From NCBI GenBank assembly GCA_030762175.1, contig CM060834.1:31996501-32060500 (forward strand): a DNA stretch of 64,000 nt, in the 5' to 3' direction. This DNA comes from Metallyticus violacea. Its lineage: Eukaryota > Arthropoda > Insecta > Mantodea > Metallyticidae. Under the pieces are notes generated by a model. The model saw only the letters and a list, made by a program, of their open reading frames with translations, did no database searches and was not told the DNA's origin. A program made the position numbers and the translations under genes. This document shows positions 48,291 to 59,811 of this stretch, piece after piece (the stretch's first letter is position 1; each line of letters opens with the position of its first letter).

Positions 48291-48707
48291 AACAAGATTA
48301 TTATTCTTAATGAAGTTTTAGGTTTGCATTGGATTATTTTTTTCCCATTTTTATTTTAGCGATGGAATGATACGGGATTCTAAAAGATAGGAAGGATATT
48401 TTTGGTCTTGAAACTTTTGAGCTAGGTTTTAAATATAGGTGCCAAGAAGTGGTTTACAAAGACGATGGCCACGAATTAAAAGGAAAAGGAATAGATATTT
48501 TGGTATGCAAGGGATGACAGCTGTCAAAATGAAGATTCTGTTTTAAATTGGTGGGCTTAAATGTGTACGGACGCAAGAAGAGAGTAATTGCATAAAGAAA
48601 TATCAATATCTAGGAACTAGCAGCAGCATTGGGAGAGAGTGAACTTAAGTGAACATTCATAGTTAAAATTGATAAGGAATTGATCGAGAGATTCTGAACC
48701 ATGAGTC

Positions 48708-48965
48708 CAAAACAAGAATAAATATATGAAAAATAATATTAACAATGTAACTAAAATAACAATAACTAGAAAAGCAGAAAAGGATAAAACACTAAGAAAA
48801 AGTCACACTTGAGATCGCTATATTTCGGACTCGGTGGAGTCCTTCTATGGCAAGAAGACAAGCGAGTCCGAAATATAGCGATCTTAAGTGTGACTTTTTC
48901 TTAATGTTTTATACTATTATAATTACTGTTAATTTGTTACATTGTTAATGGTGTTACTTTATTTG
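48708..48965. repeat. Inverted pair of Penelope-like tails
   Basis: The left half (minus orientation) and right half (plus) share CGAGTCCGAAATATAGCGAT, the string AAGTGTGACTTTTTCTTA and a GTTACATTGTTAAT phrase as inverted copies. The inner repeats are 48786-48833 and 48863-48911; the outer parts differ by a deletion of about 16 bases in the right half. These match the tail of the 27-kb palindrome. Confidence 0.82.
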
Positions 48966-49181
48966 TATTTTATATATATTTCCCCAGGAGTGTCCTTTGG
49001 CAGTGTGTAATGAACATATATTCGCAAATTCATTATACACTGTCAAAGCACACTCCTGGGAGAAAAAAATAGCGATAAAGAGCGTTGATGACAAATGAAG
49101 TACTAAATTCAAGAGCTTTGAGTACTTTGTACGAAGCAAACCCTAACATGAGTTTCACGTTAAGTATTCTCAATGGTTTAG

Positions 49182-49291
49182 GAATGGACAGACGAACATC
49201 TGCAGTGGAGCCCTGCTGATTATGATGGTCTCAACAAGATACATTTCGACAGTGACGAAATATGGGTACCGCAAGTGTCGCAGTTTGTATC
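49182..49291 (+). CDS. nAChR-like gene C, 110-bp exon with loop D/loop A region
   Basis: The exon encodes EWTDEHLQWSPADYDGLNKI, then HFDSDEIWVPQVSQFV. W-x-D-x-x-L-x-W-x-P-x-x-Y-x-G and S-x-x-IW-x-P are family hallmarks. Its length of exactly 110 bp, phase-0 entry and two-base exit match the conserved fourth exon of nAChR genes. Loop A is altered: the usual IW-x-PD-x-x-LYN is IWVPQVSQFVS, so the aspartate and the ligand-contacting tyrosine are absent. Flanked by GGTTTAG and GTAAGT. Confidence 0.9.
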
Positions 49292-49689
49292 GTAAGTAAT
49301 TTTAACCTTATACCTCATCCATTGTTTCGTGAGAATTCTAATTTAAAACTACCTAAGGGGAACTAAGTTTCCTATATGAACTCCTTCTGCTCTCAAACTC
49401 TGATGGTTTCAAATTTATAGTTAAGTTAGAGCAAAGTGGTGCTAAGATTTTTATATTGCTCGTTCAAAAGAATTACAGACTAGAATGTATTATTATCCAT
49501 ACGGCTATTAAATAGATATCTTTATTCGCTATCTCGTTGATTGGTGACTTTGTAAAACCATCAAATGCTAATGACGGAAATATTGTATCTCGGTGTTGTT
49601 TAGCTGGATGATATTGAAAAAATCTCAATTGGTTAAAAAAAAAAAAAAAAAAAAAATGCTGATGTTACACAGCGTTTTTACAGGACGGT

Positions 49690-49955
49690 TCTTAAGAGTC
49701 CGGTTTCTCACTATGAGATCAAGGTAGCGAGCTCAAAGCCGACTAGGTTGATGGATTTTTAAGGTTAAAATTCCTATATATGGTTTCCTTCGGAAGGAAA
49801 GTAAAGTCGCTGGCTCCATTTTGTAGATTTGCGGCATGTAAAAGAACCTCAAGCCTGAAAGAAGAGGCCTCTAAGCAAAATTTATCGCTGTTTCAAGCCC
49901 AGAATTGAATGTAACGCTGATGACCTGAGATTTAAAGAGCATTTATAAAGAGCAC
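49690..49955 (+). mobile_element. SINE family 2 copy
   Basis: The body GGTTTCCTTCGGAAGGAAAG, CAAGCCTGAAAGAAGAGGCC and GCAAAATTTATCG matches the family. The tRNA-like head is degenerate (GAGATCAAGGTAGCGAGC). Confidence 0.8.
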
Positions 49956-50328
49956 TTAAACCCTGACATTAACTCATTTTTCGTTACTTTTTTAAAGTTT
50001 GGCTCCGTATTTCCGAGCTATATAAAAGAGGAGTTTTTAATTTTCATACAGTGTGATCTATTAAAAAGTATGAAGTTTAGCTTCCAAATGTTTGCCCATG
50101 CTGCTACATGATATCTCTTTAGTAGGTGTATTGTTTAAGAATATAGTTTTATCTAGATAAGTTCTTTCGTTTACATATTCTAGTTTCACGATATTTATAT
50201 TGATGGTTGTCTTCCTTCAAAGCATGAAAAATCAAAACACCCAGGTACATGATCTCGTCCTCAATACCTTCGAGAAAATGGAACTATTTTGTGTAACCTG
50301 AAAGCAATAAACGAAGTTGATCGTTCCA

Positions 50329-50460
50329 GCATCCGTGGTCAAATTTGACCATAATCAATTACCTCGTTTAACTTTGATCATTGTCGATGCATTGAAAAAT
50401 CGCATTGAACGCGATCAAATGCTGATTTGACCACCGTCAAATATTGATCGAGGGTGATGC
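50329..50460. mobile_element. Short fold-back MITE-like sequence
   Basis: The ends are GCATCCGTGGTCAAATTTGA and, in reverse complement, GCATCACCCTCGATCAATAT, TTTGACGGTGGTC. The whole 132-bp block is rich in TGGTCAAA/TTTGACCA words in both orientations, as in small hairpin MITEs. No target-site duplication was fixed. Confidence 0.45.
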
Positions 50461-50645
50461 ACATGACCATTAAACCTGAAAATAATTTACAATATGTTTA
50501 ACCTCTCAACGAACACTGCACAAATTTTTACAAAAATCTGTGTCGAGTAGGTATCATGGGTATGTTGGTTTTTCATGGAATGACGCCTATACAAATTAAG
50601 GTAACATTTCAATTGAGAGATAATGCCTTATAATGGTGTTGGCAG

Positions 50646-50853
50646 GACTGAAAGCTGGGAGTCGAATGTTCGCATTGGCAGTGGACGATGTGAAGTGCAA
50701 CCATCTGGTTCTGTGATTTGTGTTCCTTCTGTCACGTACTATTGCCTCTGCGCCGCCGACATTAGACGCTGGCCATACGACACACACAACTGCACTCTGA
50801 AACTTGCAGCCTGGATGCAGCTTGGCCAAGAGATCAACCTTACGGGCAATGAG
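50646..50853 (+). CDS. nAChR-like gene C, exon with Cys-loop and loop B
   Basis: After the split Ser codon the exon reads TESWESNVRIGSGRCEVQPS, GSVICVPSVTYYCLC, AADIRRWPYDTHNC, then TLKLAAWMQLGQEINLTGNE. The Cys-loop has exactly 13 residues between cysteines and a WPYD core; the loop B tryptophan is in AAWMQ. Sequons NCT and NLT are present. It is the counterpart of gene A 3001-3229 and of similar size (208 versus 229 bp). Its donor is GTACTG, less usual than the GTAAGT of its neighbours. A GTAACA acceptor-side AG at 50645 fits the phase. Confidence 0.9.
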
Positions 50854-52410
50854 GTACTGGTCAACTTTCCAATTTTCAGGAGAATTAACGTTTTGCGGCT
50901 TTAGCCACAACAATTTGTACTTTAAAATAAGATATTACAGATATTGTATATCATTATTGCTATCTGGTCACCTCAGATTTAAAATCGATAACATAAATAG
51001 TCTTTTTTGATGGTGTTTCATTACCAAAAGTTGAATAAAGAGATGTTATGCATTGGTGTTGAGTGAACTTTACTAAAATCGCAAAAAATCATCTAACGAA
51101 AACCTTCACTGAAATGTCCTTTTTTTTTTTTTTTTTTTTTTTTTTTTGCAAAACTATTTTGTTTAAACGCTTACTGCAAACAAACTACTCCATCAATTTC
51201 TAAATTGCAACTGTTTTCACAATAGCAAACGTCAATTGTTGCGAAAATAATGATATATTTCAACAGCGCAACTTAATGTTCGTTTGTTAAAACTTAAAAA
51301 GGTAACCCTCGTAAGAACTGAAAGAAAATACATAAAGAAAACATATAAATCATCGGCCAGTACATAAGACATGTTCAATACTTCAAAGAATTTCTTTAAT
51401 CAGGGGAAAATACCTGAAAGTATAAAAAATTCCTTTGTTCATATTAATACAATGAACACAAAACGTTGATCATTCTGCGAAATCTTGACAAGAGAAGGCT
51501 AAATAGCCTGTCAACAATTAAGCAAAATTACTTCGTTCAGAAGGTGTTTGATGAAATTACAAGGGTATTATGCATATAGAGCTTGCTTTAAATTGACCAA
51601 CACATTAATGCACCGAGCAGAGCGGCACAGATGATAACGCTTGGGGCTGGCCTTGGGATTTTTTCATTTCGTGGTTTCCTCTGGTTGCCTAAGGGAATGT
51701 TGAGATATTTAATTTTCAGAATTTTTCGCTCTCCTATTTCATTCCGGTAGTTCTGTTGTAAGGTCGTCAGTGCCAGGAGAGCTAAGCTGGTACGGTGTGC
51801 AGGTAGCTTAAGCTTGGGAAAGGTTTCTACTCCGGCGTCCGCTGTGAAAGTGGTCTTTCTGAGAGGTTCAAATTCCTTGGAGAGGGTGGCTCACTGTCTT
51901 TGGACTCTAGCTGTTCCTCAACACTTCCTGAAAGTGGCCCCGCGGACAAACAGCCAGCCCTTGAACAATGCTAATATACCGCAATATTCTGCTGTCCCTA
52001 ACAATCCAATCAATGTTGAACTCTGTACTGTATAAATGAATCGAGTGCACAGTAGTTTGAAACATCGTTACTCTGCTGCAGTACACCATACAAGATACCC
52101 ACAACTTTTTTTTTTTCCTTTATCGACATAGATGTCGCTCCCCCACCACACAATAGTTAAAGAGGCTCTCATTTCAGTGCATTTGAAGAAGTGAGAAATG
52201 CACACAAGTTTATCTAAAAATTAAGCAAGATATCACTGCTAAAATTGAAAGATGGACAAAACTTTAAATATGGACTGTTTTCTTGTTTTTATAGAAGACA
52301 TTTTTGAGACGTCCTAAAAATAACACTTGTCCTAGTCTTCAATATTTGAGGTAATTAATTTTTTACGCCTATTCCGTATAGGAAAGATAACACATTTGTT
52401 CTTGTTTTAG
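50854..52410 (+). other. Gene C intron 4
   Basis: Phase-0 intron. It contains a poly-T run (51119-51147) and a SINE family 3 copy (51601-51990); the rest is AT-rich with nothing recognised. Confidence 0.65.
51601..51990 (+). mobile_element. SINE family 3 copy
   Basis: The block TTTCATTTCGTGGTTTCCTC, CTCTCCTATTTCATTCCGGT and AGTTCTGTTGTAAGGTCGTC, followed by GAGAGGTTCAAATTCCTTGG, parallels the copy at 32.1-32.5 kb in order. ORFs over it on both strands are accidental. Confidence 0.6.
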
Positions 52411-52582
52411 GTGGATATGCACATGTACAAACCAAATCGGTATTGGCGTTTACTCGCAGTGGAAAAACGACTTCATGTGGAAAGTTACAGCAATAACGTC
52501 ACTTTCCCATGGCTCAATTATAGCTTCCTCTTAGAACGGCATTCTGGCATGAATTTCGCCATTACGGGAGTCCCTGCTCTCC
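52411..52582 (+). CDS. nAChR-like gene C, exon from loop F/loop C to start of TM1
   Basis: The exon reads VDMHMYKPNRYWRLLAVEKR, LHVESYSNNVTFPWLNYSFL, then LERHSGMNFAITGVPAL, leaving one base. It parallels gene A 6644-6812 and the gene B exon, with the same phase at both ends. No vicinal cysteine pair is present, so it is non-alpha by the usual rule. Sequons NVT and NYS are present. The TM1 proline is followed by two residues before the splice, exactly as in gene A. The next exon, expected to open with two bases and encode the rest of TM1, was not found. Confidence 0.88.
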
Positions 52583-52884
52583 GTAAGTACAATCCATTTT
52601 TATTGTTAATACTATCTATAACACTTAGAGTGATCCTAACGTCAACAAACATAATGTATCCTTCCGCAATTAGCGCCAAGAATACTGCCCAGTTGTCAGA
52701 AACACGCGGCAAGTATGTGACATAATGAAGGAGACCGGTAAATACTGAGATTAGAGGTACTGCCTCATTTACTGTAAGTGCCGGATACTAATTGCAGAAC
52801 ATTGAACACACGTTAAAAATAATTGTTTTCTCGCCACTAGTTAAAAGGTTCACCCGGTTTATGTTTTACATAATGTCTCCGTGG

Positions 52885-54330
52885 AAAAAACAGCACGTGG
52901 TTCATTTGCGTCAGCCATGATAACAAGTGCAAACTGCTTACGCCTTGCTTTGTTTAAACAACGCGCACGACTTCTGGGCGCAGCTCGCGTGGGCAATCAC
53001 TTTGCAGTCACAGCGACACACGGAAGAAGTTCAGTACTGTCAGCTTTCCTCGCTCCGCTGCACTGCTGCAGATACCGGGACTTCCAGCACCATGCAGACC
53101 AGCACTGCTTTACCTCAAGCTAAGACGCCTAGAGATCAACTTCACCGCCGCAGGTGATGGGTCTTCCAGCATCACCCTGCCGGACCGGACCTTCTGGAAC
53201 ATTTTCTTGATGACTGGAACGAGCTGCTTCTCTTCGCTGAACACGCAGGAAGCATCCCCCCCCCCCGGGCTCAACCACACTTATCACATCCTCCACCCGA
53301 AACGACCCAAACCACCCCCAACTCTGAACTACTAAAAATGCCAGAACCTCCGCAAAACACTCCCTCTCTCAACTCAACCTGATCCTTCTTCAACTCTAGA
53401 ACTACTACAAAACATCCTTGCCTCAGTTCCGAGAGGCTTCTCGCCCGCCTATGTACTCAGAGCCCGCGCCGTCAGTATATTGCGCATCAACTGCAATATA
53501 CTCCTGGACCGCACAGACAGCGCTTGCGCCATCACCTCTGGCCTGTCCATTGCTGGCAGGTTGCTCAAGGTCGGAGTACCACATATCACCATGCAGACGA
53601 TGCTGCAAGTATGGGCACGATGCAATCAAGGTTTTCTGATGCCCAGAAACCTACATCCAGATGCGAGCGGCACGACTGTCTCACCGCAGCCTCTAGTGGC
53701 ACGGAACACACATAGGACAGGTTCGATGCTCGCAACATCCCCACTACAAATCAGCAGTAACTCCTGGAGCATCCACGCGCACACATGAGTCAACGTAAAC
53801 AAGCAGAATCAGAATACAACCAAACGCCGAAACCAGAGCCGTGCCTCTTCTAAAACTCACCGTCTCCATTGAGGCGTTGAAAGCTACTGTGTAGAGCCTC
53901 GCCACCACCGCTAGGCAACTAGCAGAGGCGACCCAGAGTTCAGTAGACCACGTGGCGGGAGATAACCTCCGGATTCATCCTCACCCATTCCTGGCAGGAC
54001 GACCTCCAACTTTCCATCTCGAGCATAGAGAAACTCCTAAGCACCAATTCAGACCAGCTACTGCACACCATCAACAATTCCAAGCACTCATCTCTTTTGC
54101 ACTCCACAACCCGAGTCCAAAGTCCAAAAGGTGCAAGAAATCCAAAACCTGACCTCACCTCTGAAAACGGTCGATTTCTTTCCACATCTAGAGCCGCTGG
54201 TGGAAGAACATCGGACCGTGACCCGTGGCCCAGGCCCAATTTAAGCAACTTTGAGTATGGTCGGCATCTGGATGGGTGGCCAGTCCACCTAAGGAATCTA
54301 CGAAAAACACCTTGAGTACACCATCATCAA
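52885..54330 (+). pseudogene. GC-rich degenerate non-LTR retrotransposon ORF1 (Gag-like) region
   Basis: This block is much richer in G+C than its surroundings. In one frame 53.42-53.60 kb reads SVPRGFSPAYVLRARAVSI; after a frame change a CCHC zinc knuckle appears as CRRCCKYGHDAIK, followed in another frame by CPETYIQMRAAR. That order recalls jockey-type LINE ORF1 proteins, where the knuckle binds RNA. Many frame changes and stops make it a relic. The assignment rests on few motifs. Confidence 0.4.
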
Positions 54331-55289
54331 CCAGAGTAAACATCGGCATCAACTGTTCCAGGCAGGTAAAGCCGAGAGTCGGCTAGGCAATGCTGTGGAA
54401 CTACCTGGCCAAGCTGGACCCGTTATGCCGATTGGCGACTTGTTTAAACAACCACTGAATCAGGCGAACTGCATCTTGGGAGTTGTATCATGTCACTTCA
54501 CGTGACACTATTTCGATCAGGTTCACTCTAAAAGCGAGTATGACGCTCTCGTACCTCCAAAGACATGTTTCACAGCTGACTGAGGCCACCGGGAATTTGC
54601 TTCGACCAAAGGCGAGGTTGTGCGCGTAACGTCAATCTAAAATAATAACATGCCATGTTCTAGATGGTCGGCAAATTAATTAAAATCCTTACGTTGAAGA
54701 TATTTCATTATTTTTCTCTCTAAATGTTCGAAGTGAAAAATTGAAGGAATTCTCGTCTTTTGTAGATACATAATGCAAACAACTTCTCTAATACTTTTTC
54801 TGATGATACAAAGCGATGTCTTGTTTAAAAATGACATAACTCAAAACCAGGACTCAGATTTTGATGACCTAAGAGCATCTGAAAAATGGTCAACAAAATT
54901 ACTTACAAATATTGAGAAAACTACCGAAAAAAATTACTTTGGACTTTTTGATGACCTAAAAACAACTGAAAAATGACCCAAAATAACTTTAAAATTCTGT
55001 TATAATTGTTCAGTGTTCAAAACTAAATATATTTGAAAATTGACTATTTGACGTTCTTCGTTGATATACAGTGACCTCAGGAGCTGCGCTGGGCATCAGG
55101 ACATAAAGATTCGAACCTCCTATCTTCACAACTATAGCATGACGCTCTAAGGGTCCGGGTTATTAGCTGGTTGCGCTTGGAAGCCTTATTATCTAGCTAT
55201 ATCGTGAATATCACTATGGAAGTCTGCGGAAAAATGTTCCTCTTTTGGGACATTTCTTAGTTTTGGTCGTTATCTCTAGCACGTTCTTA

Positions 55290-55910
55290 TCCACACTCTT
55301 TTACTTACCCATACAACAAGAAAAATGCTGCTGCAATTGCAGTACCAAGCGACAGCGGAGACAGCCGAATCCCTCAGTGCCGCACGGCAGCGGGGAAACT
55401 CCGATGTTGCCTCATGACCACATAATCTACACGTAATTGTTTTCTTTCTAGTAACCTCGCTGATGGTGTTTGAAGTTATGCATGAATGAAATTCTTGTAG
55501 CACATTTCACTGTGATAGGCGTACAATTGCTGTCTTTTTTTTACAAGAGGCGCGAGAACATTTAAGTTTCCGGGATGCATTATAGAGACAGTACTTTCCT
55601 ATATGTTTTATGTACTATTTTTTTAAAACATATTGTAACCTATGCGTTGTCTTCTGTAAATTTCTGGCTGCGTTATGTTTGCTCTTTATTACAAAATTGA
55701 GTTTTTCACTATTCATCATATGTCGTCTTCAAACAACATCAGCGAGATTACCATTGTGAGGGTTTAAGGCAGAAAGAAAACAATTATGTGGACATTATAT
55801 AGTCATGATATAACATCCAGTTTCCCCGCTGCCGTTCGGCGCTCTCCTCTGTTGCTCCGTACTGTAGCTCCAGCAGCATTAAAGCTCTCTATTATACAAG
55901 TTTAGACACG
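55290..55910. mobile_element. Unclassified element with long inverted repeats
   Basis: The segment 55310-55495 and the reverse complement of 55723-55900 share ATGCTGCTG, CAGTAC..AGC.ACAG.GGAGA, CGGCAGCGGGGAAACT, ACATAAT, AATTGTTTTCTTTCT and CTCGCTGATG-TGTTTGAAG in order, separated by about 230 bases. Arms of about 180 bp suggest a fold-back DNA element or a long-TIR MITE. Exact ends and a target-site duplication could not be set. Confidence 0.6.
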
Positions 55911-57489
55911 CTCCATTTTGGGTCTAACCGTCTCTTAGACTCCCATAAGACTACGTGTTAAGTTTCTGTCGTTTTACTCGATTGCCATGCAGTAAATTCC
56001 TAAAATATTTGTGTTATACTGTTGAATGATACCTCCTGCGTCTGCTCATGTTCTTATTTTTTCATTAAAAGACCTAGGTCAGACAGAAAATGCATACTTT
56101 TGAAACTACGTCAGTTATAGCATTTTCGCGTAGTACCGCATCCGAACTCAGCGGCCAATGACCGGTCATAAACTGTATAAGGCCTACAGATATCCTGTCA
56201 GTTAAGAATGAACTATAAGAATTACAGGGCTTAGCGGGCTTCCTATTAGAACAAAAACTTTATGTAGTTTAATATTTCTGTGCTCTAAATTGGTCCATTG
56301 AGAATGGCTGTGACAACCAGAAACCTATATTTTTAATTGGTGTATGAAAACAAGAGATAAATAGACTAAATGATATGCCTGAAAATTTAAACTATTCATA
56401 ATCCGTAAATCTGCATTTTCTATTTCTTTTCTTTCCATTATGAATGTGCATTCAGTTATCTTACAGTAGCATGTTGCATTTTTTAAATTATTTTTTCTGC
56501 AATAGTGGCTTTGCAAATGAAGTACATGACTGTGGCAAATTATTTTTAGATAAAAAAATTCAAAACAACTTCATAAATTACATACATTAATCTAATTTTT
56601 GAAAGCTATGGCATATGTATTTGAGAATAAGCGCAGAGTATACTATAATACGTTAGTTATATTGTAAGTATAATACACTTATTAATAGCCATTGCTAAAT
56701 ACAACGCAGCCATGTTGACAAATATTATATTACATTACGTAAGTTATTTTGAATGCAGTTTACATGTGAAATTAAATATTGAATGCGATATAACGTAACG
56801 CCTTTCTTTCCTTGAGTTGTACAACTAAATGCATAACAAAATCAAAATAAAAATTTAAAAATGTTCTCTATATAAGCATATGGCACAACACATAAACATC
56901 AGATCCAAAATGGCGGCTGATGCTGGCAAACTAATTTCAGAGCTCGGTTGTCAGGAAATTCCGCCGCAAAGCGTGTCCATACTTGTATATTAGAGGGCTT
57001 TAAGCAGCATAAGTCATTTTTATTGCTGTATGGTGTAAATGAAAAGAGGCGGGGGTCATAACATGCTCACACACATACACATTTGGAGAAAGGAGAGAGA
57101 ACATCTGCACTACGTAACAGTTAATATGGTAAATATTATCTTACTTGTAGAGCCTGTGAACAGCAACTAACCCATACACTCCTCCATTTCGTTATCTGAA
57201 TGAGACAGTCTGTTCGAGATCACCACAAAGAAAAAATTTAACTGTACTTCGTTTAATAAAAGTTGCGCAGATTTCTTCTTACTTGCGAGTTGCATTACTC
57301 TCTCTCATCTCCGAATTCATACACAACAGGAAATGACACATTTAGGTGTCATATTTTATTTTAAACATGGCTCAATGAAACAACAGGAACAGAAAACCAA
57401 AATTTCATCTCTGAAGATCTTTCATTAGTGCGTGTGAAAACAAACCAAAAGTGTGCTGTGATAATAAGTAGTAAGACCCCCCGATTTGC

Positions 57490-57775
57490 ACATTGTCCAG
57501 TTGCATAACCGTCACGGGTCGTTAAGGGGCGGACTGATGAGTGGGAGGTCTGGAGCCAGAATCGTCCTCTCTGACTGAGGTTTTTCCCAGGTTTTCCTCA
57601 GTCCTCATAACTGGCAAACGCTGGGGAGGTACCCTAAATTTAGGCATGCAACGTTTCCTTCCTTAAAAAAATCTTTCCTAATTTCTCATTTCATTTCACG
57701 TTTCATCAGTGTCCACCGCCTGTGATGCCTCAGCAGAAAAAACGGGCGTTAAACACTATTAAAAAAGTCAAGCTA
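57490..57775 (+). mobile_element. SINE family 1 copy
   Basis: The tRNA-like head is recognisable (CGTCACGGGTCGTTAAGGGG, GGGAGGTCTGGAGCCAGAAT), followed by AGGTTTTCCTCAGTCCTCAT, TGGGGAGGTACC and the 3' end GGGCGTTAAACACTATTAAA. It is a plus-strand relative of the copy at 20.8 kb. Confidence 0.85.
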
Positions 57776-57849
57776 CATGTTGCCTTATTCCTATGGGCCC
57801 ATGGCAACAAGAAGTATTATTTTTTTTATTATTGACATCAAAACGATGA

Positions 57850-58095
57850 AAACTGCCTCGAGTGGCCGAGGTAGTTACGCATGAACTCCCGCCAGGACCG
57901 TCGTCTCTGACAGAATTTTTTTTACAGGTTTTCCATAATCCACATAAATGGCAAGATGTCTCCTAAACTTAGGCCAGAAACATTTCCTTTCTGAAAGAAA
58001 AAAAAAATCTTTTCCCAATTCATCATTTCATCTCATGAATGTACATCGACTGAGATGACTCATTAGTAAAATGGGCGTTCAACACTTGTCTTCTT
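57850..58095 (+). mobile_element. SINE family 1 copy, shortened head
   Basis: CTCGAGTGGCCGAGGTAGTT opens the tRNA-like head, which jumps to CCCGCCAGGACCGTCGTCTC without the anticodon-arm part. The body and the GGGCGTTCAACACTTG end follow. A Penelope-like tail begins right where this SINE ends. Confidence 0.82.
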
Positions 58096-58205
58096 GCCAC
58101 AGAAGAACTCAAGCAGTTCGAAATACATTGATTACTAATCTGTGACTTTTTGTAAGTGCTTTATCCTTTACTGCTTTTCTATTTATTGTTATTATAATAT
58201 ATATA
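58085..58205 (+). mobile_element. Penelope-like element tail fragment
   Basis: CTTCTTGCCACAGAAGAACT, CAAGCAGTTCGAAATACATT, TGTGACTTTTTG and a CTTTATC..TTACT stretch match the tail of the 27-kb palindrome and the 48.8-kb pair, ending in an AT-rich run. Confidence 0.75.
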
Positions 58206-59065
58206 ATTTAACTAAAATGAGTAAATGAAAAGTACTCGTAATTTAAAACTATTATTAATATAATTGCACAATTGGCCAGAAAATTATTTAAACGCAAAAA
58301 GGTTACTACAAAGGGCGCAATGCTTGAAAATAACGTAAAACTTGAAAAATAAAATATATGCCGAAACACTGCAATAAATAAAAATGTTTATAACCAGAAC
58401 TTTATATTCAGGATATTATTCCTTAAGAGCAACGATTAATACACAAGGGAAAAAAATGACATGTCATCAAAGTCTAGGCTCCACTCATAACAATGCAAGT
58501 GAAAAGACATAATTGTTATAGTTATTTATATCTTTTGTTCCTTTTCTTCTTGTTGTTTTCTTTGTGCATTCTACCAAGTTTCTGAAATAGTGCAATAATA
58601 AATTTTATAGGTTTATTTCACTCCCTTTCTATTGCTAACTTTACCCTTTTTTCACTTTTCATAATTACAACTTTTCCATTCTTGTGTATCACATAGGTGA
58701 AAATATACCTATTGCGCTGACATTGAGAACAACAATTTAATGTTAATAAAGAGAAAGTTTACAGAATGATAATACAATATACTCTACAATAATTTCGAAG
58801 AATAATTATTTACTTGTAAGCCTGTAGTTAATTGGATGTCAAAACATCTCTGACTTCAGGTATAACATTTTAAAAACACAATAACACAGCCATAACCCTG
58901 TTCATAATTACATTTTTTTTAAGCTGACCTCAGAATATTTAACTGTATATGGAAAGAATTGCAATTATCTTTTATGATCTTCACTACTTACTGAATAAAT
59001 TTATAATTTGTGTAAAAAATAAAAATAAATAATAATAATAATATCACAACAAAAAGTATTTAACT

Positions 59066-59539
59066 TTAACTCGCATTTGTACCGCAGTAATTCAATATAT
59101 TATACATCGGGAAAAAAGGCATCTGTAAGTGAAAACCGATAAATGGTTCACTAAAGTTATAGAATGTGTGGAACGCCATTAAATCGTGTTTAATTATTTG
59201 CATCAAATGAGCTTCAGTGATTCCAAGCAGCTGTGATTGAGATAAAGAAACACATCTCTTAATGCACGGTTTTATTTCAACGGCAAGGACGTTCTTATAA
59301 TAAAATTTTCTTCTGCAGTAGGAAGTCTCTTTATATATATCTTTACAAAAATATTTTCTCGTGCGGAAGAGGAGCAGATAGCAATAGAAAAGGTCACATG
59401 GGTGCAGACCATAGACCCACGAGGGATCACTTGCCCCGCTAAGACGGAAGTTTCGGATGCGAACTCCATGAAATTGAAAACCTTTATCTGATACCGCTAC
59501 ATCATTACAATGAAAACGCCCTTTCCAACCCAAATACAT
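59066..59539 (-). other. Unidentified 157-codon open frame
   Basis: The frame starts MYLGWKGRFHCNDVAV and is the longest unexplained ORF after the Penelope-like frames. No family motif, signal peptide or clear domain is visible. Part of its DNA (about 59110-59190) resembles 62130-62250 in the same orientation, with the shared phrases AATGGTTCACT.AA, CGCCATT and CTCAAATGAGC, which suggests repeat DNA. It is probably not a host gene. Confidence 0.25.
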
Positions 59540-59811
59540 TTATCATTGAAGCGACTTTTTCATAAACATTAAGCTGTATATGCCACGAAACCTCTTAATA
59601 TGATGAGACAATGCTCATTAACACATTTACGAGCTCGTCGTTTTTTGTTTGTTAATGTAATTGTCTAATTGTGACGAAAGTTAATGGAAAAATCAATCAG
59701 TTTAGAGCAAAAATCAAGTTTGGTGCGTGATTACGCTTGTAGTTCTACTGTGACCAGCAATCTATAATATTGCCTTGGAAGCTATTAACTCTCGTTTCCC
59801 TCCTGATAATT

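Larger units (their letters stand above)
44744..49181 (+). other. Gene C intron 2
   Basis: Phase-0 intron. It holds a MITE copy (46973-47564), a Penelope-like fragment with a SINE head in it (48087-48290) and an inverted pair of Penelope-like tails (48708-48965). Between 44.8 and 46.9 kb a block with the string CGCGTTGGGCGCCGTTTTGC near 45903 vaguely recalls an LTR-element primer-binding site, but no LTRs were found and no element is claimed. Confidence 0.55.
49292..50645 (+). other. Gene C intron 3
   Basis: The intron splits a codon after two bases (tc+g gives Ser). It contains a poly-A run (49636-49657), a SINE family 2 copy (49690-49955) and a short fold-back MITE (50329-50460). Confidence 0.65.

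Noticed and set aside
55245..55436. Candidate gene C TM1-TM2 exon (STFLSTLFYLP then CNCST)
   Set aside because: The spacing from the TM1 proline is four residues too long, no hydrophobic TM2 follows, and the DNA is one arm of an inverted-repeat element.
57535..57550. ACTGATGAG string as a possible hammerhead core
   Set aside because: It lies at the position of the anticodon arm of the SINE tRNA-like head and has no GAAA partner with a stem.
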